A DNA stretch of 64,000 bases from CAWKKW01 sp963850345 (lineage in GTDB: Bacteria > Acidobacteriota > Terriglobia > Terriglobales > Acidobacteriaceae): assembly GCA_963850345.1 (NCBI GenBank), contig CAWKKW010000005.1:248001-312000 (forward strand). The letters are read 5' to 3'. How positions within the stretch are numbered: the first letter of the stretch is position 1; each line of letters starts with the position of its first letter. The position numbers and the translations under genes are program-made. Of this stretch, positions 8,383-17,185 are shown in pieces. The notes beneath the pieces are model-generated. The model did not search any database and was not told the origin of the DNA. It saw nothing but the letters and a program-made list of their open reading frames with translations.

Positions 8383-9702
8383 TCAGAACGCGTTGTCGGG
8401 AGGAGTCTGGCCGGCGAGGAAGCGGGCGGCGGCCAGCAGGTCGGGAAAGCGGTGATCTGGCTGGACGTCGTATTTGCCGTCGCGTCCGGCGTGGCCGGTT
8501 TCTACCAGGATGGAGCGCAGGCCGGCATTGGCGGCGGTCTGGAGGTCGGAGGTGGTGTCCCCAATGAACCAGCTTTGCGCCAGGTCGAGGTTGAGTTCGC
8601 GGGCGGCGCGTTCGATGAGGCCGGTGCGGGGCTTGCGGCAATCGCAATCGAATTTGAGGGCTGCCACCTCGCCGGGGTAGCCGCCGTGGGGATGGTGGGG
8701 GCAGGTGTAGATAGCGTCGACGTAGGCGCCTTCGCGGCTCAACTCCATCTGGAGCCGGTTGTGGATGCGGGCCAGTTCCGCGAAGGTGCACTCGCCGCGC
8801 GCGATGACCGGCTGGTTGGTGACGACGACGATGCGAAATTCTGCCTGGCGCAGGAGACGCACGGCAAGGGCCGCTCCGGGAATGAGGTGGAGGTCTTCAG
8901 GGCGGCGGATGTAGGAGACCTCTTCGTTGAGGGTGCCGTCGCGGTCGAGGAAGACGGCGGGGCGCGGATGATCGAGGCGGCTGCGCTGGACGATGCCCCG
9001 TTCGAGATCGGCGGTGACGCGGTCGAGGCGTTCCGGGGTGCCGGCGTCCTTGATGTATTCGGGACTGGAGTAGCCGTAGAGGAGAACTCCCTGTGCGAGC
9101 AAAGCCGGGAAGACGTGTTTTCCGAAGTCAAGTGGCGTGTCGGATATTTCAAATGGAATGAGCGGCTTGGCCTCTAAGACATAAAGCGCCGCATTCACCT
9201 GGTTTGGCAGACAGGCATCGTGCGGATGCGGGTAGGGGTGGAAGGCGAGGATGTTGCCGCAGTCGTCGGTCTCGACCAGGTCGGAGTCATGCGGATGGTC
9301 GTTGGGGTGGAGAAAGAGGGTGCCCGCGGCCTGGCTGGACTGGTGGGCGGAGAGGAAGCGGCGGAGGTCGACATTGACCATGGTGTCGCCGTAGAGAACC
9401 AGGAAAGTCTCCGGGAGGCGGGGCAGAACTCGGAGGACCGCGCCGGCGGTGCCGTAGGGCCGGTCTTCGGTGATGCATTGAAGGCGCAGTCCCCACTGGG
9501 AGCCGTCACCGCAGTAGGCGGAGATGGCTTCGGCACCGAAGCCGCAGAGGACGGCGACGTCGCGAATGCCGAATTCGGCGAGGAGCTCGAGTTGGTAGGC
9601 GAGGAGCGGCTTGCCGAGAACGGGGACGAGAGGTTTGGGGAGGCCGCCGGTGCGGGCGGCGAGCCGAGTTCCCTTCCCGCCGGCGATGATGACGGCGAAC
9701 AT
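8383..9702 (-). CDS. Fusion: heptose-1-phosphate nucleotidyltransferase (HddC) + heptose bisphosphate phosphatase (GmhB)
   Basis: The 439-residue protein joins two enzymes. Residues 1-240 form a sugar-phosphate nucleotidyltransferase: GGKGTR (8-13), PKPLVPV (23-29) and the metal-binding GDTMVNVD (105-112). Residues 248-439 form a HAD-IIIA phosphatase of the GmhB type: FLDRDGTLNEE (251-261), TNQPVIARG, the zinc-site cluster CPHHPHG with CDC (Cys334, His336/337, Cys353, Cys355), and GDTTSD (381-386). Together they would dephosphorylate heptose-1,7-bisphosphate and then activate the 1-phosphate as GDP-heptose. An ATG at 9702 with GGAG about nine bases upstream sets the start, although the frame is open further upstream into the epimerase gene. 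Confidence 0.85.
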   Translation of the reverse strand: MFAVIIAGGKGTRLAARTGGLPKPLVPVLGKPLLAYQLELLAEFGIRDVAVLCGFGAEAISAYCGDGSQWGLRLQCITEDRPYGTAGAVLRVLPRLPETFLVLYGDTMVNVDLRRFLSAHQSSQAAGTLFLHPNDHPHDSDLVETDDCGNILAFHPYPHPHDACLPNQVNAALYVLEAKPLIPFEISDTPLDFGKHVFPALLAQGVLLYGYSSPEYIKDAGTPERLDRVTADLERGIVQRSRLDHPRPAVFLDRDGTLNEEVSYIRRPEDLHLIPGAALAVRLLRQAEFRIVVVTNQPVIARGECTFAELARIHNRLQMELSREGAYVDAIYTCPHHPHGGYPGEVAALKFDCDCRKPRTGLIERAARELNLDLAQSWFIGDTTSDLQTAANAGLRSILVETGHAGRDGKYDVQPDHRFPDLLAAARFLAGQTPPDNAF

Positions 9703-9722
9703 GGTTTTTTCTCCGGAGCGTG

Positions 9723-10736
9723 TCAGGGCTGGAACTCCGCGAGGCGGGTTCGCCCGGCGGCCTGGGCACGGGCGAGTTCTGCGCAGGCTAGCTGGACGGC
9801 TTCGAGAGAACTCATGCGAGCGTGCCAGCCGAGGCGATTCACACGCGCTGTGGAGTAGCTGTATCGCGGAATGTCGCCCGGCCAACCGCGATCTCCGCCC
9901 TGATAGTGCACGGCAGCGTTGGAGCCGAGAGCACCGAGCAGGCAGTTGACCAGTGTGCGCAGAGGGATGCCTTCGTCGCTGGGGCCCAGGTTGAAGGTGT
10001 TGACACGGGAGGCGGTTGCGGAGCCTGCCTGGGAGCGATCGGCGTGGTCGCGAACATAGAGTATCGCTTCGAGCACTTCGCCGATGTGCAGGTATGGCTT
10101 ACGCTGCGAACCATCACCTAACACTTCAAGGTTCTCGGGGTCGGCTTCGAGCTTTGCCAGGAAGTCGTAGAGGACGCCGTGGGTGAGACGGCAGCCGACG
10201 ACGTTGGGAAGACGAAATACGGTGCCGCGGGTGAGAAAGCTGGCGGAGGCGGCGGAAAGTGCAGCTTCGCTGGCCAGTTTCATCGCGCCGTAGTTGGAGA
10301 TAGGAGCGAAGGGCCCGGCGTCCTCTTCGATACGGCCGTGGCGTTCGCCGTAGACGGCGGAGCTGGAGGTGAAATAGAACTCCGGGACGCCGTGTTTGCG
10401 GGCAATGGCAAGCGCCTGCAGGGTGGTAAGGAAGGTGTCGCGCAAATCGACGGAGGGGTCGGCCATGCCGGCGCGGATATTGGAGTTGGCGGCCAGATGC
10501 CAGATGGCGTCGATTTTGCCAGGATTGGCGGCGAGGAAGCGTTCGAGGGTATCGGATTGGTCGTTGGCAAGATCGAGCGCGAGGAAGCGGACGCGGTTGG
10601 AGGCCAGCGCGGGACCTAGATGCTGATGAGCCGGCAGAATGTCGAGCGCGAGGACGGTTTCGCCCCGCGCGACAAGGGCGTCGACCAGGTGGCTGCCGAG
10701 GAAGCCGGCGGCGCCCGTCACGAGCGAGGTGGTCAA
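9723..10736 (-). CDS. NAD-dependent epimerase/dehydratase (SDR, sugar nucleotide)
   Basis: Starting at the TTG that overlaps the hddA stop (TTGA), the protein has 337 residues. It begins with the Rossmann glycine motif VTGAAGFLG (6-14), has TSSSAVYG (123-130) and the catalytic SNYGAMK with Tyr149 and Lys153. This is the extended SDR layout of UDP-glucose 4-epimerase and ADP-heptose epimerase-like enzymes. A GGAG lies about eight bases before the TTG. Being inside a gmhA-hddA-hddC/gmhB operon, it probably modifies the activated heptose (epimerisation or 4-keto chemistry), but it could also serve another sugar. The ORF upstream of the TTG is a shadow of hddA. Confidence 0.8.
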   Translation of the reverse strand: MTTSLVTGAAGFLGSHLVDALVARGETVLALDILPAHQHLGPALASNRVRFLALDLANDQSDTLERFLAANPGKIDAIWHLAANSNIRAGMADPSVDLRDTFLTTLQALAIARKHGVPEFYFTSSSAVYGERHGRIEEDAGPFAPISNYGAMKLASEAALSAASASFLTRGTVFRLPNVVGCRLTHGVLYDFLAKLEADPENLEVLGDGSQRKPYLHIGEVLEAILYVRDHADRSQAGSATASRVNTFNLGPSDEGIPLRTLVNCLLGALGSNAAVHYQGGDRGWPGDIPRYSYSTARVNRLGWHARMSSLEAVQLACAELARAQAAGRTRLAEFQP

Positions 10737-11770
10737 CGGGAGGTCTCCGCCGGGGCTGGCGTTTCGGTCTCGAGGTCGTCGAGTTCTGTGGGGTTGTAGA
10801 TGATGATCTTGCTGCCTTCGCGTTCGAACTTGAAGGGGATGCGGCGAAGACCGGCTAGCGCGGCGGAGATGTCGCGCTGGCATCCGGCCGGGGCATAGAG
10901 CAGGAGAAATCCGCCGCCGCCCGCACCCAGGATCTTGCCGCCAATGGCTCCGGCGGCCCGGGCTCGGGCATACCATTCGTCGATCTGAGTGTTGGTGATG
11001 CCTTCGGAGAGAGCGCGCTTGAGCATCCAGCCCTCGTGAAGAAGTTCGCCGAGCGCGTCGGGATTGTTGGCTTCGAGTTCGCGGCGAAGTGCGTAGGCCT
11101 GGGCGACCATCTGCTTCATGCTCTCGATCGCGACGCTGTCGTCTCCAAGGACGCGGGTCTGCTTTTCGAGGATATCGCTCGCGCTGCGGGTCACGCCGGT
11201 GTAGTAGAGGGAGAGGTTGGCCTGGAGATGCTGGAGTGTGGGGTTGGAACAGACGATGGGAGAGACGCTGACCGTGTCGTCGGAGTGAAATTCATACATC
11301 CTGAGGTCGCCGAAGGCGGCGGCGTACTGATCCTGTTTCCCGATGGGCTGACCGCACTTGACGATCTCGATGTCGCTGCTCATGCGGGCGAGTTCTTCAG
11401 GGCCGGCGTGACGGCCGGCGAAGGCGAAGAGGCTGTTGAGCAGACCGACCGTGAAGGAACTCGAGGAGCCGAGACCGGTTCCCCGCGAAGGGATGTCGGC
11501 GATGGAGGTGATCTCGACGCCGCGGGCCGGAGTGACCAGCTTGAGGCATTCGCGAACCAGAGGGTGTTGCACCTGGTCGACGGTATCGACCTCTTCGGTG
11601 CGCGAGTAGCTGACGCGGATGCGGTGGTCAAACTTGCTGTTGATATTGACGTAGATGTACTTGTCGATGGTGACGCTGAGGACGGCGCCGCCATGTTCGC
11701 GGTAGAAGGCGGCGATGTCGCTACCGCCACCGGCGAAGCTGATGCGACACGGAGTCTTGCTGATGATCAT
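10733..11770 (-). CDS. hddA: D-glycero-alpha-D-manno-heptose-7-phosphate kinase (GHMP family)
   Basis: The 345-residue protein starts with the GHMP substrate motif SKTPCRISFAGGGSD and carries the phosphate-binding loop SRGTGLGSSSSFTVG near residues 95-110, followed by GQPIGKQDQYAAAFG and a C-terminal GGKILGAGGGGFLLL motif 3. The combination is characteristic of HddA, which phosphorylates heptose-7-phosphate at O-1 in the alpha configuration, leading to GDP- rather than ADP-heptose. It starts 70 bases downstream of gmhA and its stop overlaps the TTG start of the epimerase, so the genes are translationally linked. Confidence 0.9.
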   Translation of the reverse strand: MIISKTPCRISFAGGGSDIAAFYREHGGAVLSVTIDKYIYVNINSKFDHRIRVSYSRTEEVDTVDQVQHPLVRECLKLVTPARGVEITSIADIPSRGTGLGSSSSFTVGLLNSLFAFAGRHAGPEELARMSSDIEIVKCGQPIGKQDQYAAAFGDLRMYEFHSDDTVSVSPIVCSNPTLQHLQANLSLYYTGVTRSASDILEKQTRVLGDDSVAIESMKQMVAQAYALRRELEANNPDALGELLHEGWMLKRALSEGITNTQIDEWYARARAAGAIGGKILGAGGGGFLLLYAPAGCQRDISAALAGLRRIPFKFEREGSKIIIYNPTELDDLETETPAPAETSR

Positions 11771-11840
11771 GGGACGAGAAGCCTGTTCACACTACGGAGG
11801 TCGATGGCGTGCGAGCGAAAAACAGGCCAGCTCTAGAAGC

Positions 11841-12482
11841 CTATACCAGGGCTTTGGCGGCGGGCAAAAAGGCTCCGGAGCATTTGAGATCGACGACCGC
11901 GTGGATGAGGGCGGTGTGGGCGACTTCGACGATGCCGTATTCGCTGCGAGCTACGTAGAAGTTGATGTCGCCGAGCGCGCGGAGGGGGTTCCCGGGCTCG
12001 AAGCCGCTGAGCGTGATGACGGAACAGCCGATTTCGCGGGCGGCGTGGACAGCGCGGAGAATGCTTTGCGAGCGGCCGGAACTGGAGATTGCGACGAGCA
12101 GGTCGCCTGGCCGCGCGTGGAAGTGCATCTGGCGCTCGAAGACTTCTTCATAGCCGAAGTCGTTGGCGAGGCAGGTGAGCGCGGCTCCGTCGTTGAAGCA
12201 GAGCGCGGGCATCTCGCCGTTCTTAGAGAAATCGATGGCCATGTGGCTGGCGATGCCGGCGGAACCGCCGTTGCCGATGAACATGATCTTGTTGCGGGTG
12301 GCGACGGTCTGCTGGGAGAGATGGGTGGCGAGCTCGTAGGCCTCGGGCTGGCCGAGTTCGCGGCCTGCGCGATCGGTGCAGCGAACGCCGGTGATGGCCT
12401 GGTGCAGATCTTCAAAGTACGAGCCGACGCAGTTGTCCAAAAACGTTGCCCTCCCGGGGCGGATCGTGGTGCGCTCGGGCAT
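11841..12482 (-). CDS. gmhA: Sedoheptulose-7-phosphate isomerase (SIS domain)
   Basis: The 213-residue protein is a single SIS domain: FIGNGGSAGIASHMAIDF (68-85) is the phosphosugar-binding loop and SSSGRSQSILRAV the second Ser/Thr-rich loop; the catalytic Glu/His region lies in CFNDGAALTCLANDFGYEEVF. GmhA converts sedoheptulose 7-phosphate to D-glycero-D-manno-heptose 7-phosphate, the first step of bacterial heptose synthesis. It is the promoter-proximal gene of the minus-strand operon gmhA-hddA-epimerase-hddC/gmhB. The first ~20 residues are an N-terminal extension relative to E. coli GmhA. Confidence 0.9.
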   Translation of the reverse strand: MPERTTIRPGRATFLDNCVGSYFEDLHQAITGVRCTDRAGRELGQPEAYELATHLSQQTVATRNKIMFIGNGGSAGIASHMAIDFSKNGEMPALCFNDGAALTCLANDFGYEEVFERQMHFHARPGDLLVAISSSGRSQSILRAVHAAREIGCSVITLSGFEPGNPLRALGDINFYVARSEYGIVEVAHTALIHAVVDLKCSGAFLPAAKALV

Positions 12483-12867
12483 CAGGATGCCTGGCAGATT
12501 CTAGTATATCGGGCGGTGCGGGTGCACCTTGAGGAGTCGGTCTGGAGAGGCCTCTCGGACACTTTGTTGTGGGCTTCGGGTGGGTCGGACGGTTGAGCCT
12601 TGGCGGGGTGGGTGGGATGCGAGCGGCTCACGGGGAGATATTCGTGACCAACCCTTGCCACGATGAGACTGTGTCAAGGATGGGGCACACGCACTACTAG
12701 ATGGGCACGACGCTTTTGGATGGGGCACCCGCACTTTTGGTGGGCGCCCACATTTTGCGATGGGGCACCGACATTTTGGGTAAACTCGGGGTCGCCATCG
12801 TAAGAGCGCAATACAATCGATTCCGCTAACGAACGGCCCTCACCGCGCCACCAGGAAGGAACCTCCC
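12483..12867. repeat. Intergenic stretch with tandem GATGGGGCACC units
   Basis: Between gmhA and the VOC gene no coding frame is convincing. From 12679 to 12780 a unit of about 20 bases, core GATGGGGCACC(C/G)..CA(C/T)TTTTGG, repeats four to five times with variation. The core resembles the GATGGGGCACCCACAGG part of the dispersed repeat found at 20.7-23.7 kb. The 12483-12678 part should hold the gmhA promoter on the minus strand; I see no clear -35/-10 pair. A purine-rich ribosome site (AGGAAGGA, 12853-12860) precedes the VOC gene. Confidence 0.5.
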
Positions 12868-13263
12868 GTGCCCCTCTTCCGCTCCATCGTCGGCTTCCTC
12901 ATGACCACCCAACCTGAAGCGGCCAAAGCCTTCTTCACCGGTGTTCTCGGCTTTCCGCTTGTCTCCGATGACCCGTTCGCACTGGTCTTCGATGCCGAGG
13001 GCGTTCAGCTTCGCGTGGCGAAAGCGACGAGCTTCACGCCTGCGCCCTACACCGTCCTCGGTTGGGAGGTGGGAAACATCACAGCCACGGTTACAGAACT
13101 CGCCCAGCGCGGGGTCGTCTTCGAACAGTATGCCAACATGCATCCCGACCCGCAGGGCATCGTTACCTTCCCTGGCGGCGACAAAGTAGCCTGGTTCAAA
13201 GATCCGGAAGGAAACGTGCTCTCGGTCTCGCAGCACGTGAAAGCCACGCAGCACGGCGGCTGA
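12868..13263 (+). CDS. VOC (glyoxalase/bleomycin-resistance) family protein
   Basis: The 131-residue protein has the paired beta-alpha-beta-beta-beta modules of the vicinal oxygen chelate fold: AAKAFFTGVLGFPLVSDD in the first half, and VTFPGGDKVAWFKDPEGNVLSV in the second, the last being the conserved FxDPdGN ending. The GTG start is set by AGGAAGGA seven bases upstream. VOC proteins of this size act in lyase, dioxygenase or drug-binding roles; the substrate is unknown. It converges on the DHA2 exporter gene with 42 bases between the stops. Confidence 0.8.
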   Translation: MPLFRSIVGFLMTTQPEAAKAFFTGVLGFPLVSDDPFALVFDAEGVQLRVAKATSFTPAPYTVLGWEVGNITATVTELAQRGVVFEQYANMHPDPQGIVTFPGGDKVAWFKDPEGNVLSVSQHVKATQHGG

Positions 13264-13305
13264 AGCCGGCGGCTCTTCGGGTCATGAAGCGCCCTGTCCT
13301 CGCGT

Positions 13306-14904
13306 CTAGTGCAGCGCTGCCGCTCCGCCCTTGCCTTTCACCCGGGGAAATAGCCAAACCATCCCGCCCGCCAGAAAGGTCAGCAGCGCCGTCCACCGAA
13401 ACACATCCACGAACGACCACAACAGCGCCTGCTGCTGCAATTGCTGGTAGAGCGTCGCGCCCGCGGCCGGCCGTCCCGCCCCCGTGCCCAATTGATGCCC
13501 AAGAAAGCCAGCCAACCGGCTCATCCTCTGCTGAAACCAATAGCCCGACATCGGTGCCGACGCCGCGATCTGCGTCTGGTGAAACGCTGCCCGCCGAATC
13601 AGAATTGTCTGCGCCGCCGAGATCCCGATCGATCCGCCGATGTTTCGCAGCAGGTTGAAGATGCCGGTCGCGTTTCCCATTCCCTCATTGGAAATCGTCG
13701 ACGTGGCCATGCTCGCAATCGGCACGAAGACAAAACTCAACGCGAACCCGGTCACCACAATCGGAATCAGCAGCGTGTACGGCCCCATCGACAGATTGAC
13801 CCGCGAAAACAGAATCGAACACACGCCGAACACGATGAAGCCCGCCGACAGCAGGTATCGGTTATCCACCTTGCTGCTCAGAATGCCGATCACCGGCATG
13901 CCCAGAATCGACCCGATGCCGCGCGGCCCCACCACCAGGCCGGCCGTAAATGCGGTGTACCCCAGCACCTCCTGGTAATACAGCGGCAGAACGGTGATGG
14001 TGGTATAGATCGCTACGCCGAGCATCGAGATCAGCAAGCAGCCTACGGCGAAGTTCCGGTTCTTCAGCACCTTCAGGTTCACCAGCGATCCCGGCGTCCG
14101 CCAGGAACGCACGATGAACCACACCAGCGAGACCACCAGGAACAGGGTCGCCCAGCGGATCCAGGTCGCGCCGAACCAGTCGTCTTCCTGACCCTTGTCG
14201 AGAATGATCTGGAGACACCCGGTCCACACGGCCAGTAGTCCAAACCCCAGGTTGTCAAAGGGGCCGACCTTGGCGTTCTTGATATACGGCGGATCATGCA
14301 CGAAGCGGCTGATCATGAAGACCGCGAGCGCCCCGACCGGAATGTTGATGTAGAAGGCATACCGCCAGCTGTAGGTGTCGGTCAGCCATCCGCCCAGGGT
14401 GGGACCGAGCACCGGGGCCACCACGATCCCGAAGCCGAACAGCGCCATTGCCGCCCCGCGTTTGGCTGGTGGAAAGCTCTCCAGCAGAATCGCCTGCGAA
14501 AGCGGCTGCAGTGCTCCGCCCCCGGCCCCCTGCACGACTCGCGCGATCAGAATGAACGCGAGCGAAGGGGCAGCTCCGCAGAAGAACGAAGCGATCGTGA
14601 ATACCACCACGCAGAACAGCAGAAACCGCTTCCGCCCCACGCGTAACGCAAACCAGTTGCTGGCTGGCAAGATCACCGCGTTCGCCACCAGGTAGCTGGT
14701 CAAGACCCAGGTAGCCTCGGAATTTGAAGCCGACAACGACCCTGCAATGTACGGGAGCGCCACCGAAGCGATCGCCGTGTCCAGCACCTCCATGAAGGTC
14801 GCCAGCATCACGGAGATGGCAACGATCCACGGATTGCTCGCGGGAGGGGAGCCGGCCTGGGGCTGCTCCGAGGTACCGGCGGGTTCATGTGCTGCTACTG
14901 CCAT
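13306..14904 (-). CDS. DHA2-family (EmrB/QacA) multidrug MFS exporter
   Basis: The 532-residue protein shows about fourteen membrane segments. TM1 begins at WIVAISVMLATFMEVLDTAIASVALP, the D1-type motif of DHA2 exporters (LDTAIVNVALP). Motif A in the loop after TM2 is ALRVGRKRF, and motif C in TM5 is FGFGIVVAPVLGPTLGG, the antiporter signature. EmrB-type pumps expel hydrophobic drugs using the proton gradient, often with an EmrA adaptor; no emrA or outer-membrane channel gene is next to it. It is single and convergent with the VOC gene, so it appears monocistronic. Confidence 0.88.
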   Translation of the reverse strand: MAVAAHEPAGTSEQPQAGSPPASNPWIVAISVMLATFMEVLDTAIASVALPYIAGSLSASNSEATWVLTSYLVANAVILPASNWFALRVGRKRFLLFCVVVFTIASFFCGAAPSLAFILIARVVQGAGGGALQPLSQAILLESFPPAKRGAAMALFGFGIVVAPVLGPTLGGWLTDTYSWRYAFYINIPVGALAVFMISRFVHDPPYIKNAKVGPFDNLGFGLLAVWTGCLQIILDKGQEDDWFGATWIRWATLFLVVSLVWFIVRSWRTPGSLVNLKVLKNRNFAVGCLLISMLGVAIYTTITVLPLYYQEVLGYTAFTAGLVVGPRGIGSILGMPVIGILSSKVDNRYLLSAGFIVFGVCSILFSRVNLSMGPYTLLIPIVVTGFALSFVFVPIASMATSTISNEGMGNATGIFNLLRNIGGSIGISAAQTILIRRAAFHQTQIAASAPMSGYWFQQRMSRLAGFLGHQLGTGAGRPAAGATLYQQLQQQALLWSFVDVFRWTALLTFLAGGMVWLFPRVKGKGGAAALH

Positions 14905-15221
14905 CCAATCAATCCAGAACCCATCGCTTTGGAGTATACCCGTCGCGGCTTTCCAGGATCGTAGGCAGAGTCACAGCAGTTGTATGCCGTGCAAAGGCGT
15001 GCCAGCGGCTTCAATTCGCAAGAAAGTTCCAAATTTCAAACGTCCGTCTATGCCTCAGTCAGTTTCTACCGAAACTAAGCTGCTGACAGTAAACGGTTTA
15101 AAGTCGTGCATCCTTGAGGCGATGAAGTACATCAGATAGGTTGACAATAAAACACTCAAGTGCGAAGCTGAAGCAGTAAGAAGCAGCAGCCGACACAGCG
15201 AGCGGGGAGCAGCGAAGCACA
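14905..15221. promoter_or_regulatory. dnaK upstream region
   Basis: This divergent 317-base region separates the DHA2 exporter (minus) from dnaK (plus) and contains no credible gene. It is locally more AT-rich than the flanking genes. It holds a HAIR-like operator half-palindrome (15140-15160) and an exact TTGACA hexamer at 15141-15146. No good TATAAT-like hexamer lies 16-18 bases downstream of that TTGACA, so a standard promoter at this position is not proven. A GGGGAG purine run (15204-15209) is the probable dnaK ribosome site, at a longer than usual spacing. Confidence 0.5.
15140..15160 (+). promoter_or_regulatory. HAIR-like HspR operator upstream of dnaK
   Basis: The HspR operator HAIR is CTTGAGT, seven bases, ACTCAAG. 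Here GTTGACA, seven bases (15147-15153), then a perfect ACTCAAG half-site (15154-15160). The left half keeps only the TTGA core, but the spacing is exact and an HspR gene closes the same cluster at 20137. The left half also forms a TTGACA -35-like hexamer, so repressor binding there would block polymerase. Family knowledge gives the motif; the link to this operon is inference. Confidence 0.55.
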
Positions 15222-17141
15222 ATGGCAAAGATTATCGGAATTGATTTAGGAACCACGAATTCAGTGGTCGCAGTGATGGAGGGCGGCGAGCCCAAGGTCA
15301 TTGCCAATGAAGAGGGCGGTCGTACCACCCCTTCGGTCGTCGCGTTTACCAAGAGCGGCGAGCGGCTGGTGGGACAGGTCGCCAAACGGCAGGCGATTAC
15401 CAACCCTGAGAACACGGTTTATTCCATCAAGCGCTTCATCGGGCGTCGTTTTAACGAGGTCAACGACGAGATGAAGATGGTGCCGTACAAGGTCAAGCAG
15501 CAGGGCGACCACATTACGGTTGTTGCGCAGGGCAAGGACTTCACGCCGCAGGAGATCTCGGCGCTCATTCTGCAGAAGTTGAAGAAGGCCGCCGAAGATC
15601 ACCTCGGCACCACGGTGACGGAAGCAGTTATCACCGTTCCGGCCTACTTCAATGACGCCCAGCGCCAGGCCACCAAAGACGCCGGTCGCATCGCCGGCCT
15701 TGACGTCAAGCGACTGGTCAACGAGCCGACGGCGGCAGCCCTGGCGTATGGCCTGGATAAGAAGAAGGACGAAACCATCGCCGTGTACGACTTCGGCGGC
15801 GGCACCTTCGATATTTCCATCCTCGAGGTTGGCGATGGCGTGATCGAGGTGAAGTCCACCAACGGTGACACCCACCTGGGTGGCGACAACATCGACCAGC
15901 GCATTGTTGATTGGCTTATCGATGAATTCAAGAAGGATGAAGGCCTCGACCTTCGCGCCAAGGGCAACGAAATGGCCCTGCAGCGCCTGAAGGACGCGGC
16001 GGAGAAGGCAAAGATCGAGCTCTCTACGGCGCTCGAGTCCGAGATCAATCTGCCGTTCATCACGGCCGATGCGACCGGACCCAAGCACCTGGTGAAGAAG
16101 CTCACCCGTGCCAAGCTCGAGCAGTTGGTGGACGACCTGTTGCAGCGTTCGCTTGAGCCCTGCAAAAAGGCTCTCGCCGATGCCGGAGTGGACGCCAGCA
16201 AGATTGACGAAGTGGTTCTGGTCGGCGGTCAAACCCGCATGCCCAAGATCCAGGAGATTGTGAAGCAGCTCTTCGGCAAGGAGCCACACAAGGGCGTGAA
16301 TCCTGACGAAGTCGTGGCCATCGGCGCCGCCATTCAGGCGGGTGTGCTGGCCGGCGACGTGAAGGACCTGCTGCTGCTCGACGTGACCCCGTTGACCCTG
16401 GCGATCGAGACCCTGGGCGGTGTGGCGACTCCGATGATTCCTCGGAATACGACCATCCCGACCAAGAAGTCCGAGACGTTTTCGACCGCGGCGGACAATC
16501 AGTCGGAAGTCGAAGTGCACGTTCTGCAGGGTGAACGCCCCATGGCCGGCCAAAACCGTACCCTGGGCAAGTTCAAACTGGGCGGCATCGTTCCCGCACC
16601 GCGTGGCGTGCCGCAGATCGAGGTCACGTTCGACATCGACGCAAACGGCATCCTAAACGTCACGGCGAAGGACAATGCTACCGGCAAGGACCAGAAGATC
16701 ACCATTACGTCGTCCACCGGTCTAAGCAAGGATGAAGTGGATCGGATGGCCAAGGAAGCCGAAGCGCATGCTTCGGAAGACAAGGCCAAGCGCGACGAGA
16801 TCGAAGCACGCAATGGTCTCGACAACCTGGTCTACAACATCGAAAAGATGTTGAAGGAGAACGGCGACAAGGTCTCCGGCAGCGAGAAGGCAGAGGTCGA
16901 ATCGGCTCTGGCTGACGCGAAGAAGACCCTGGAAGGTTCGCCCTCGGTAGCCGACTTGAACTCGGCGCGGGAGAAACTGACCGGCGCCTCGCACAAGTTG
17001 GCAGAGGCGATGTACAAGGCGAATGCCAACGTACCGCCTACCGCCGATGGCGCCCAGCCGCAAGCTGGTCCCGCCGAAGAGCAGAAGAAGGACGAAGGCG
17101 TGATTGACGCTGAGTATGTCGATGTCGAAGACCGGAAGTAA
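15222..17141 (+). CDS. dnaK: Hsp70 chaperone DnaK
   Basis: The 639-residue protein is full length. The nucleotide-binding domain starts IIGIDLGTTNSVVAV (3-17), has VITVPAYFNDAQRQATKDAG near 135-154, AVYDFGGGTFDISIL near 190-205 and VVLVGGQTRMPKIQ near 330. The substrate-binding domain begins around LLLDVTPLTLAIETLGG, and the C-terminus ends in an acidic tail (IDAEYVDVEDRK). DnaK binds exposed hydrophobic segments of proteins and cycles with DnaJ and GrpE. dnaJ lies 1.2 kb downstream in the same cluster, but no grpE is present in this window. Confidence 0.98.
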   Translation: MAKIIGIDLGTTNSVVAVMEGGEPKVIANEEGGRTTPSVVAFTKSGERLVGQVAKRQAITNPENTVYSIKRFIGRRFNEVNDEMKMVPYKVKQQGDHITVVAQGKDFTPQEISALILQKLKKAAEDHLGTTVTEAVITVPAYFNDAQRQATKDAGRIAGLDVKRLVNEPTAAALAYGLDKKKDETIAVYDFGGGTFDISILEVGDGVIEVKSTNGDTHLGGDNIDQRIVDWLIDEFKKDEGLDLRAKGNEMALQRLKDAAEKAKIELSTALESEINLPFITADATGPKHLVKKLTRAKLEQLVDDLLQRSLEPCKKALADAGVDASKIDEVVLVGGQTRMPKIQEIVKQLFGKEPHKGVNPDEVVAIGAAIQAGVLAGDVKDLLLLDVTPLTLAIETLGGVATPMIPRNTTIPTKKSETFSTAADNQSEVEVHVLQGERPMAGQNRTLGKFKLGGIVPAPRGVPQIEVTFDIDANGILNVTAKDNATGKDQKITITSSTGLSKDEVDRMAKEAEAHASEDKAKRDEIEARNGLDNLVYNIEKMLKENGDKVSGSEKAEVESALADAKKTLEGSPSVADLNSAREKLTGASHKLAEAMYKANANVPPTADGAQPQAGPAEEQKKDEGVIDAEYVDVEDRK

Positions 17142-17185
17142 GAGGAACACGTATCGATAACCGGTACGAATCCCGACGTAAGTAA

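Noticed and set aside
14905..15221. CIRCE (HrcA) operator upstream of dnaK
   Set aside because: No TTAGCACTC-N9-GAGTGCTAA is present; the half-site fits HAIR better and an hspR gene is nearby.
15261..16553. 430-residue minus-strand ORF opposite dnaK
   Set aside because: It lies fully inside dnaK and its composition follows the opposite-strand codon bias of a conserved gene.
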